Below, piece after piece: positions 34,262 through 44,270 of a stretch of 64,000 bases of DNA; position 1 is the stretch's first letter, and the number at the start of each line of letters is the position of its first letter. The stretch comes from Azadirachta indica (taxonomy: Eukaryota > Streptophyta > Magnoliopsida > Sapindales > Meliaceae): positions 1,371,026 to 1,435,025 of the forward strand of contig CM040444.1 in assembly GCA_022749755.1 (NCBI GenBank), in the 5' to 3' direction. The notes below the pieces were generated by a model that worked only from the letters and a program-made list of their open reading frames with translations, did no database searches and had not been told where the DNA came from. The translations under genes were made by a program, and so were the position numbers.

Positions 34262-34890
34262 ACTTACAGAGAGAACCAAATTGTTGCCGTAGTGCTGAAG
34301 ATCACTAGTGAGAAGCTTAAGTGCTAGAGACCACCAGAGGAGAAAAATTAATTTCAGCAATAGTAAATAAATGTAGCACAACTAGCCAACATCAGTTCCC
34401 AGCAACAGCAAACCAAAAACCAAAACACAGCAGCAGCTACAAACAGCAGAAGCAGTAGTAGCCAAATACATAGTAACCACTAAAAAAAATTGTAAGTCAG
34501 AGAAGCAATTGCATCCTTAGAGAACTGGCTGAAGATATCCAAGAGTAGTAACTCGAGAGAGCAACCAACAAAACATCAACAGAGGAGTAGCAGAACAGCA
34601 AACCAATTACAATAGCAGAAAACGTATCTCAGCAACGAAAAAAGCTCATAACAGAACCAGCAACATACAGTAGCAAGCAACAGTTAGAGCTGGCAAAACT
34701 ATTGCAATAATGACATAGCAAAATCCACCAAAACACAATAATTTTAGTTTTAATTTTCTATTATATTATTAATATTATAATAATTTTATTTATATTAATT
34801 ACCTTTAATAATTTTGTTTCAACTTTTTGTTACCTTTTAATAATTATGCTGCTAACTTTTCTTGTTTAATTACTATTTAATATTCAACAT
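34262..34890 (-). promoter_or_regulatory. Upstream segment of TNP2, homologous to 29.8-30.7 kb
   Basis: This lies just 5' of the transposase and repeats the blocks found upstream of the second CACTA gene. It also carries an AGCAGCAA-rich tract at 34,350-34,720. A common promoter or leader for both genes would explain it, but no transcription start is evident. Confidence 0.45.
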
Positions 34891-34904
34891 TGACTACCGG
34901 ATTT

Positions 34905-36785
34905 TAATGTTTAAGTAAGAATATTTAATCGAAAGGCAGAAAGAGAGAATAGTTTATTTTTCATTGAATTCTAATATATAAACAACAAACATAATCAGAA
35001 CAAAAAAGAAATAAATAATGCCCTACTACTCATTGGCTGTAATCATTAAATTACATAAGAATAAAATAGTGACAATTAATATTTAATGTCTTTTACATGG
35101 TTATATTTTCTTGCAAATGACGACAGAATTAACTATTCAAAGTGAATTTAACTCAAAAAGACTGAATTTGGCTAAAAAATAAAGATGTTCGGGAACTAAA
35201 ACGTAAGAGAAGTACGGACCAAAACGTCAGTCACTAGGAGATCTAAGTGCAAAACTGAGTGGACCTATTTGCAAGGTTTTCTAACCTTGCAGCTCAACTT
35301 TGCATGGCGCGGCTGTGCCAAGTATTAGCGCGCCAATGCCATACATGTTGCACTTGCACTTGTTCAGCATGCATAGCAGAAATGCATGGCGCGGTAGCGC
35401 CATTAACAACGCAGCTGCTCCACCTCTTCAATCATACTCACTCCTCTGCGCAATTTTTGGTGCCCTAGCACCCATTGCAATCAATTAAAAAATAAAATTT
35501 TAATTTATTTTGATGTGCGTATCAAAATAAATTTATCACTCACTCTTTAATTTGATTTGTTTATTTAATTCTCTACAAGTAAATTTAATGTCTTTTGATT
35601 ATATTTTTTGCAGATCACGAGATAATTGGCTATTCATAGGGAATTTAACTCAAAATGATTGAATTTGGCTAAAAAAAAAGGACGTTAAGAAACCAAAATG
35701 TAAGAGAAATACGGACCAAAATATAAGTCACTAAGAGACCTAAGTGCAAAGCTGAGAGGACCTATTTGCAAGATTTTTAAACCATGCAGGTCAGCTTTGC
35801 ATGGCGCGGTTGCGCCAAGTATCAGCTTGGCCGCGCTATGCATTCTGCCACCAGTCTGCACAAGAGCAGGTGGCATGGTGCGATCACGCCACTAGGTGGC
35901 GCGGCGACACCGCACATTATACCACCAGGCAGAATACATGGCGCTGTCAAGCCACCTAATGGCGTGATCACACCATGCCATCTTCTCTTGTGCAGCATGC
36001 ATGGCAGAGAGCATGGCGCAACTGCGCCATTAATACAGCAATAACGCCACCTCTTCAATTGTACTGTACTCACTCTCTCGCGTTGTTTTTGGCGACCCAG
36101 CATCCACTGCAATCAATTGAAAAATAAAAATTTAATTTATTTTGATTAGTGTATCAAAACAAACTTATTATTTACTCTTTAATTTGATTTGTTTATTTAA
36201 TCCTCTGCTAACATCAATATTTAATGTTTTTTTATTGCATTTTTTGCAGATCACGAGAGAATTAGCCATTCATAACAAATTTGATTCGAAATAATTGAAT
36301 TCGACTAGAAAAGGAAGACGTTCGAGAACGAAAACGTAAGAAAATACGGACCCAAACGCAAGTCACCTGCGAACTTAGGTGCAAAGTTGAGTGGATTTAT
36401 TTGTAAGATTTTCAAACCTTTCAAGTCAGCTTTTCAGTGATTGTCTGTTTTTTTTTTTTTTTATGTACGTGGAGAATTTTTGCAAGTTGAAATCCAAACT
36501 AAGGGAGTTAGGGAAAAAGATGAAAAGAGAAAAAAAAAAGAAGGAAGAAAAATTAAAAAAATTAAAAAATGTAAAAATTAAAAAAAAAAACAAAACGGGC
36601 TTGCTTCTTGATTTTAATGTCGAAGCAGGAATATATAATCAAAAGGTAGAAAGAGAGAATAGTTTATTTTTCATTGGATTCCAATATATATACAATAAAC
36701 ATAATCAGAACAAAAAAGAAAGAAACAATGTCCTACTACTCATTAGATATAATCATTAATTTACATAAGAATAAAATATTGACAA
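34905..36785 (+). repeat. LTR-like repeat array with GC-rich palindromes (array A)
   Basis: A 180-bp lead block (34,905-35,085) is followed by three related units: a partial unit to 35,508, a full unit 35,509-36,141 (633 bp), and a unit from 36,142 to about 36,540 ending in a purine run. The lead block then recurs at 36,608-36,785. Full units start TGAT(G/T)..GTATCAAAA and share ACTCTTTAATTTGATTTG, GCAGATCACGAGA, TAAGTGCAAA and GACCTATTTGCAAG. Units 1 and 2 contain GC-rich palindromic words, CATGGCGCGG...GCGCCA. The start and its relation to 58,139 suggest an LTR. Short frames here (for example 35,259-35,488) are not genes. Confidence 0.7.
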
Positions 36786-36959
36786 TCTCTTTGTCCGAAT
36801 CTCCTCTTTCTACAACAAATTTTTTTAATCAAGCCATCAATCTACAATTCCATTTCCAAATCTCAATCCCAAAGCCCGCTTTTATTAGTTGACCAGCTAG
36901 TAAATAATTTCCCTCTTCAAAGACAATTCCCTCAATTCCTCAATCAATCCTTGTTCCTC

Positions 36960-37640
36960 TACTAATTCTTCCCAAGTTGGTGCAGTATGCAGCTGCCTCC
37001 GGTGGGCAAAAGTTACACAACTGTATTAAAAATGCCTGTGCCATAAGAAAAAGTAGGATGGCAGCTGCAGAGTTCGAAACTACTACTATGACAGTTAACA
37101 ATAGGAATGCCTGTAGATGTGCAGAGTTGGGTGGGTTTATGCTTTGGCAGATGAATTGGTATGTTGAACTTGCAATTGGAGGTTTGGATTTGTGCTTTGG
37201 CAAATAAATCCAAATATGTGGTATGTTGAACTTGCAGTTTGAGGTGTAAATTTTTGCTTTAGCAAATGAATCCAGATATGTGGTATGTTGAATTTGTAGT
37301 AGGAGGTAATAAGGTTCATTCTTACTATAATGGCAAGCTCATTTAAGGGCATACACCTTGGGTTAGTGCCCACATTGTTGAAAGGCTGATGAGACCCTTG
37401 CTTCGAGTACTTCAAGGAAAGTTTTGTGTGTTAATTTTAGAGCTCAAAATCAGCTACTTGATATTTTGTGAGATATTTGCTTACTTTCAAATGCATGTGA
37501 TTGGTTGATCTGTTTCAGGGTCTTGATCCAAGAAAAACAGTTAGTATGTTTGCTTATGCAAGCTGCATAGCGGAGAAGCAGATTCATGGTGAGGATTGCT
37601 TCATCCTTAAGTTTTGTGCCGATCCTTCGAAGGCTATTAA
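36960..37640 (+). pseudogene. DUF620-family gene fragment
   Basis: The frame 36,977-37,207 reads VQYAAASGGQKLHN, FETTTMTVNNRNACRCAELGGF and LWQMN, and 37,519-37,640 reads GLDPRKTVSMFAYASCIAEK and GEDCFILKFCADPSKA. Both are conserved parts of the plant DUF620 family (function unknown). Between them the GGFxLWQMNPDMWYVELAVGG segment is repeated three times in tandem (37,135-37,300), with stops and a frameshift. An intron is retained between about 37,405 and 37,518. Its acceptor TTTCAG is intact, but the donor reads AAG|GAAAGT, so the GT is lost. Intron retention means a DNA-level copy, not a processed one. The N- and C-terminal parts of the gene are absent. Confidence 0.8.
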
Positions 37641-38394
37641 TAATAATAAGTTTTATTTTATAACATCTTAATAATTAAATATTTATTAACCTATTATAAA
37701 TAAAATATAATTTATTTATTTTACAATATATTAATAATCCCATATTAATTAGATACCATAGACTAAATAAAATAAATCATAAATAAATATTAATTTATAA
37801 ATAGAATATATTGTAGTATAATCTTATAATTGTATATAATCATAAATATTGTACTACAACATTATAACAACTTAATATTTTTTTATCTTACAAAATAAAT
37901 AAAATAAACTACAAATAAATATATTATTATATAAATAAAAGATATTTTAATTTAGTACTATTTATAATTATTATATTTTATTTATAATGTATTTATAATA
38001 TTTAATTATCTTGTCACTTTCTCTTAAGCAAGAATCATGTTTAAAAAATAATATATTCTTTTAGTTAAAAGAGTAGTATCTAATGATTATAGATTTTCAA
38101 TTTATATCTTTAACTTTTTGATTTTAATTAACTAAAATAAAATATTCCCAAAAAATTATTTTTATGCACGCACCCTATTTTTTTTGACTTGTATTGCTTT
38201 TTTTTTTACTTGTGCTGTCCTTTATTTTTCACTTCACTCATTTCTTTCTTCGTTAAATGAAAAACGACATTTTAGTCTCTGTCTTTCTGCCTTTCCCTCT
38301 TTCAATGCACAAAAAACAATTAGATATGTATTTAATAATATATCTATCTATATTATATATTTTGAATTTTAATTAATGATAATCATATAAAAGT
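37641..38394. other. AT-rich non-coding DNA
   Basis: Very AT-rich, with TTATAAATA-type runs. No gene seen. Confidence 0.5.
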
Positions 38395-39315
38395 AAAAAG
38401 CCATAACTCTAAACTCTCTCACTTTTATTTTCTTTTTCTCTCATCGCCGTCCCCCTTACAACCTCTCTCTCCCACTCCCTTCTTATTTTCTCTCTACACT
38501 CACTTTACTGCTACTACTTACAAGTCAAATTAACAGGTATCATATGTTTAACTATGCAAAATTTGATATTATTTATTTAATTATGTAGTTATTTATTATT
38601 ATTTTTATTTATTTATTATTCTAGATATCATATCCACGTATTTTGTTAGTGATTTTTAATAGATAGATAATAGGATATTTTGATTGGTTTAATTTTTTAT
38701 ATTCATATAATTCCATATCATGTGAGTTTACTAAATTTTTATTTTGAATTTTTTAGTTTCTTCTTAGGAAAGGTGCATTTGATCCAGATATTATTTAAAA
38801 ACAAATATGCCGCCTGAGTTTGAGTTTGTTTGCTAATTTACTGTTTCTTGCTCTTTATATGGCTATTAATTATTGTGATCATGCTGCATTATTCAAGAGG
38901 TAAAATCAATTTACATATTATATATTACTTTGATTATTTTTAAATTTTTTATTTATTTTTTTTATTATTACTAAAGTTCATTTTGTATTTTTTAACATAT
39001 TTTACAGTTTGGGAAAAAATATCCACTTGAGAAGAAACTGATGTGTTGTTCATGTTCAACTATTTTTGAACTTCTTCATTTTATAAGTTAGTGCAAGTAT
39101 GTTCTTACTTTTATAACTTCTACCTTTTTTAAATTATGTTTTTACAATGATTAAAATTATTCTTTTATTTATAAAAAGTAAACAAATAATTGTTATTTTA
39201 AGTTAAAGAATAATAATTTGTAAACATTATTTTTATGTTACGTATATTTTAATTATTTTATTATATCAATCTTTTTCAATTAATTGTAAGGAAAAGAAAA
39301 AATCAGAAACATAAA
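38395..39315 (+). other. Probable 5' leader and intron of the AP2/ERF pseudogene
   Basis: A CTCTCTC-rich stretch (38,410-38,500) looks like a plant 5' UTR and ends AATTAACAG|GTATCATATG, a donor-like site near 38,535. AT-rich, intron-like sequence follows up to the coding region at 39,316. This suggests that the gene copy includes its leader and one or more leader introns. Confidence 0.4.
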
Positions 39316-40032
39316 ATGAACAATAGTGGTATTGGTATAGTTCAAAGAGTTGTAAGGATTTCAACCAATGATCACGACGCGACGGACTCCTCTCGCAATG
39401 AAGATGGAGAGTTCTCCCACCGCCAGAATCCATGGCGCCGCTTTGTGAATAAAACATACATCGAACTCACTCCCAGTAAGAATAGTAACACTGTAGTCCT
39501 CACCAATAACAAGAAGAGAATGTCAACAGATGCTTCAGTATGTCGATGACTAATTAAAAAGCTTCGTGGCATATGGCAGCGACCTTGGGGTAGATGGGCT
39601 ACTGAGATTAAACATAAAGGGGTACAACTATGGATCAGAACTTATGATATAGCTGAAGAAGCCGCAAGAGTTTACGACAATGCAGCTATTAAGCTTAGGG
39701 GTCCTAACACTTTAACAAACTTCTCAACATCGCCCCTTCAATGAAAAAGAGCAAGACCAAAAAATCCAGACAAATCAATAGTACAGGGTGATAAGTCTAA
39801 CAATTTTTCAACTTCAACTTCTATTCTTAATTTTCAGACTCATTCCAGTAAAGAAACGGAAAAAGAAAAAACATTAATAAAACCTGCTAATAAATCAACA
39901 ACAATAGTTCAAGAGTTTTAAGGAGAGACAACAAATTTATCTCAGGATATTTCATTTCTCGAAGAGTATTTCAACAACATTCCCACTCCAAACTTGTCAT
40001 TTTTGGATGACAACATTGATTTTCTAAGATAA
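39316..40032 (+). pseudogene. AP2/ERF transcription factor pseudogene, CRF-like (group VI)
   Basis: One frame from ATG 39,316 to TAA 40,030-40,032 encodes a 239-codon ERF-type protein interrupted by three in-frame stops (TGA 39,547, TGA 39,742, TAA 39,919) without any frameshift. The N-terminus has the CRF-type block VVRISTNDHDATDSS. The AP2 DNA-binding domain runs from about 39,559 to 39,725 ([46 protein letters not shown]). Several usually fixed residues are changed: RGIWQ for RGVRQ and WIRTYD for WLGTYD. The C-terminus is acidic (ISFLEEYFNNIP, LSFLDDNIDFL), as in activators. Intact ERFs of this group bind GCC-box-like DNA and act in cytokinin or ethylene responses. The stops indicate loss of function; the length suggests that a nearly whole gene was copied. 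Confidence 0.85.
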
Positions 40033-40639
40033 TAATTAGTGAAGTACAGATAGTTGTTAACTAATAACACTATCATAGTTATATTTGAATTAGAAATTTG
40101 GTTTATTTGTAATTAATTCTTCATGTCATGAACTATCAGACTATGCTTTGCTGCATTTTGTACTTCTCTAATTCTTGAACTTGGTCCAAGAGATTTTTCA
40201 CAAATTCAGTTTATTATTTACATTCATGTTAATGAAATTTTATCGTAATAATGCTAGTTCACAAGCTATATTTAGTTTTACTCCAGTTCCAAATTTGCAG
40301 CTTATGTCATGAGTAAGGATCTAGATAAACCATTACTTAATCAAAGAGAATTTCAATAATTAGGGAATTTTACAAATAAATTTTAAATTTTAAACATTAA
40401 TTAAAATATAAATATTAACTGAATAATTGTCTTTATTTGCAATATTTCAATATACATGTAGGAATTAGTTATTTGACATTATATTATAGTTATATAAATT
40501 TTATATATAAATATAATATATATGCATTCACTATTCAAAATCTACCATTATAGCATTGGACAAATTAGCAACAAATTAAAAATAAAAGATCATTGTTTAA
40601 AGACTGAACAATATGCTTATAATATTCAATATTCTTATT
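40033..40639. other. 3' flank of the AP2/ERF pseudogene; short repeat shared with 59.9 kb
   Basis: No coding sequence. Bases about 40,515-40,610 (GCATTCACTATTCAAAATCTACCATTATAGCATT) resemble 59,925-60,010 near the right CACTA end. Confidence 0.45.
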
Positions 40640-41850
40640 AACTTTAATGTTTAAGTAAGAATATTCAATCAAAAGGCAAAAGGAGATAATAGTTTATTTT
40701 TCATTGAATTCCAATATATAAACAACAAACATAATCAGAATAAAAAAGAAATAAATAATGTCCTACTACTCATTAGCTATAATCATTAAATTACATAAGA
40801 ATAAAATAATGACAATTAATATTTAATGTCATTTATATGGTTATATTTTTTGTAGATGACAAGAGAATTGGTCATTCAAAGCAAATTTAATTCAAAAAGA
40901 TTAAATTCGGCTCAAAAAGGAACGTTTGGGAACCAAAACGCAAGTCATTAGAGGATCTAAGTGCAAAGTTAATTGAACCTATTTGCAAGGTTTTCAAACC
41001 TTGCAGGTCAAATTTGTAAGGCGCGGTTGCTGCATTTAGTGGAGCTCCAGCACCATGCATGCTGCCAAAGAGCAGGTGGCACGGCGCGGCTGCGCCACGT
41101 CACCTACTCTTGTGTAGTATGCATGGTAGAATGCATGGCGCCGCCGTGCCTCCTAGTGGCGCTACCGCGCCATGCACCTGTTCTTGTGTAGGATGCATGG
41201 CAAAATGCATGGCGCCGCCATGCCACTTGCTCTTTTGCAGCATACATGGCAAAATGCATGGTGCGGCCGCGTCATTAACAGCGCAGCCGCGCCACCTCTT
41301 CAATTGTACTCACTCCCCCCGCATAGTTTTTGGCACCCCAACACCTACTGCAATTAAATAAAAAAATAAAAGTTTAATTTATTTTGATAAGTTTATCAAA
41401 AAAAACTTATCATTTACTCTTTAATTTGATTTGTCTGTTTAATTCTCTGCTTACATTAATATTTCATATTTTTTTGTTGTATTTTTTGCATATCACGAGA
41501 GAATTAGCCATTCAAAATAAATTTGACTCGAAATAATTAAATTCAGCTAAAAAAGGAAGACGTTCGAGGATGAAAACGTAAAGGAAATATGAACCAAAAC
41601 GTAAGTCATCAGGGGACCTAAGTGCAAAAGTGAGGGAACCTATTTGCAAGTTTTTCGAACCTTTTAAGTCAGCTTTTCAATGATTGTGTGTTTTCTTTTT
41701 TTGTAGGTGAAGAATTTTTGCAAGTTTAAATCCAAACTAAGGGAGTTAGGGAAAAAGATGAAGAGAGAAAAAAAAAAGAAAAGAAAAAAGAAAAAAAAAT
41801 GTGAAAATAAAAAAAATGAAAAATGTGAAAATAAAAAAAATGAAAAAATG
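40640..41850 (+). repeat. LTR-like repeat array with GC-rich palindromes (array B)
   Basis: Same lead block as array A (40,640-40,830), then a unit with GC-rich palindromes (CATGGCGCCGCC...GGCGCTACCGCGCCATG, 41,010-41,300). A second unit starting TGATAAGTTTATC at 41,385 ends in AGGGAGTTAGGGAAAAAGATGAAGAG and a purine run, as in array A. The middle unit of array A is absent, so A and B differ by one unit. Confidence 0.7.
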
Positions 41851-41879
41851 TAAATAGCTAATTCATCGACATTGATAAT

Positions 41880-44270
41880 TAGTGATAGAAAGGCAGAGTT
41901 CAGTATTTTTAGAGATTCAGAGCCTATCTCAAATTCAATGAGTTTTGTTGTATTTGATAGCGGTGAGCAACTTCATGTTTGGTTTGGTTTTACAACAAAA
42001 CCAAATAAAACGAATTGAACTTAATTTGTTCTAATTTAATTGAAATACATCGAACCAAATTTAATTGGTTCGAGTTAGTTCGATCCGACTTTAATTTGGT
42101 TGACTTTCATAATTTTTTATTTTTATTTGAAGAAATAATAATTTTATATTTTAATTTTTTAAATAAAAATATTTAAAATTTGCGCTTTTAATATTGTTTA
42201 TTTTTAAATTTTGGTTGGTCTTATATCAATTTTTGGTTTAAAATGAATCGAATATTGTAGATTTATAAAACAAAACAAATCGAGTATAATCCACATGTCG
42301 GTTTTATCGTTAGGCAACTTAGGCTCAAAAATTTTAAAAATTTTAATTTTATATTTATATATTTTAAAAAGTTTAAATTGTAAAAATAGAAAAGGCCTTT
42401 AATATCTTCTTAATTATCACCTACTATCGAAATGCCAATCACTATCTTAATTATTTGTGTTATTGTACTTGGATTGCGCTCTATCGTCAAAAATCTTAAA
42501 ATTAAATTAAATAGAATGAGATGTGGTATCCTTATATAAAAAGTTTGGTAGCCAGTAAATAAAGAAGCTTTATATAACATTATTTAAATATATTTTTTTA
42601 TTTTAGAACAAGTGAATATTGCTTTTTTATTTTAATAAAATAAATTTGGTTTAATATGAATTTTTCAAGTGATTTTATGATTTTTATTTTCAAAATTAAA
42701 TTACAACTTTTTTCATCCAAAATTTTAAGCTCTCTCTTTATTAATCATCAAGAATAAATACATTTTTAAATTAAATCAACTGATTTCTTCCATTTAAACC
42801 TATAGAATTATCCTGCATCCAAGTACGCAAAGAATTTTGGAGTACGCCACAATAAATTATATCTAATTTTTTAGTAAATTTTTAATTGTAATACTAATAT
42901 ATTTTAGTTGTAATACTAGCAGATAGTACTAAAAAAGAAAAAAACAGTATTGGTATTTTCTTAAAAGATTTGTTAAAATATCTGCATCAAGAAATTGATA
43001 ATTACAAGTATTACATCACAAATTGCTCTCTACTTAAAAGTACTTGTCGTATCTTACTTTAATTGATTCGTTTCAGAAAATATCATTTAAAAAGTTAAAA
43101 AAAGAAGGGCGCATAAAACGTGTGGAGCTTAATTTCCACCTAAAATTTAAAAAAAAAAAAAAGAATCAATAAGACCACATTTCTTTTATCCCAATTGCTT
43201 TTAAAAAGAAATAAATTTAATTGGCTTAAAAATAAATGAAAAGTGGTTTTGTGTCTGCCAACACGTGACGACTTCTAACCTTTCATGCAGCACGCGAAGA
43301 AGAAATTTGTTCTAAATTATCAAATAAAAATTTTTTGTATGCTAAAAATTTTTTCTCCTTTTTTTATGTAAACTTGTTATGATTAATATTAAAATTATCT
43401 CAAATTTAATGAATTTCGATGTATTTAAAAGTAATGAGAAGTTTCATGTTTGGTTTGGTTTTATAACAAAACCAAAATAAATCGAAATGAGTTCAATTAT
43501 CCGTGTCATTGTACTTTAAATTTGATTTTTTATCAAAGATCTTAAAATTAAATACAATGATGCGAAATATGGTTACATACTAAGTTTTGTAGTCATTTAA
43601 CAAAGAAGCTTCCTATAATATTAACTAAATATTATTTTTTTAATTTTAGTACAAGAGAATATTTGTTTTTCATTTTAACAAAATAAATTTGATTGAATTG
43701 GGTGAAAATTAATTTGAATTTTCGAGTGATTTTATGATTTTTATTTTTTAAAATAAAATTATAATTTTGCCTATCTAAAATTTTAAGCTCTCTCACTGAT
43801 TTGTTTCATTTAAAACTTAATTTCAAAGTAATAATTACAAAAAGAAAATCTAAAAAATTAATAATTGTATTGGTATATTTTTAAAAGATTTCTTAAAGTA
43901 TCTCCATAAAAATTGATAATTACAAGAATTATATAGCAAGTGCTCTTTAATTAAAAGTAATTGTCACAATCCTGCTTTAATATATTTTTTGCACAAAATA
44001 TCATTTAAAAGTTGAAATATAAGGGGCCTATAAAACGTGTGGGTCTGGAGCTTAATTACTACCTAAACTGAAAAAAAAAAAAAAAGGAGTCAACAAGACC
44101 CCATTTTTTTTTATCTCCAATTGCTTTTAAAAAGAAATCAATTCGGCTTAAAAAATCAAAAGTGGTTTGTATCTGTCAACAAGTGAATGGAAATTTAATT
44201 TTTTAACCTTAAAGATCGATAAAGAAGACTTTCCACGTTGCTCACGAAGAAAAAATCCTAGCATGCAATC
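41880..44270. repeat. Large imperfect tandem duplication
   Basis: About 42,440-43,330 and 43,495-44,260 align over their length. Shared words include TCATGTTTGGTTTGGTTTTA, AGTGATTTTATGATTTTTATTTT, ATTTTAAGCTCTCTC, ATAAAACGTGTGG, and CCAATTGCTTTTAAAAAGAAAT. The first copy has about 430 extra bases at 42,000-42,430, rich in GGTTCG words. A partial third copy lies at 45,820-45,965. Non-coding. Confidence 0.75.

Noticed and set aside
35259..36112. Several GC-rich short frames, both strands
   Set aside because: They come from the CATGGCGC palindromes in array A; no domain, and they do not persist between repeat units.
36391..36759. 122-codon lysine-rich frame
   Set aside because: Made of a purine run and the recurring lead block; not conserved between the arrays.
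41059..41361. GC-rich frames in array B
   Set aside because: Same repeat artefact as in array A.
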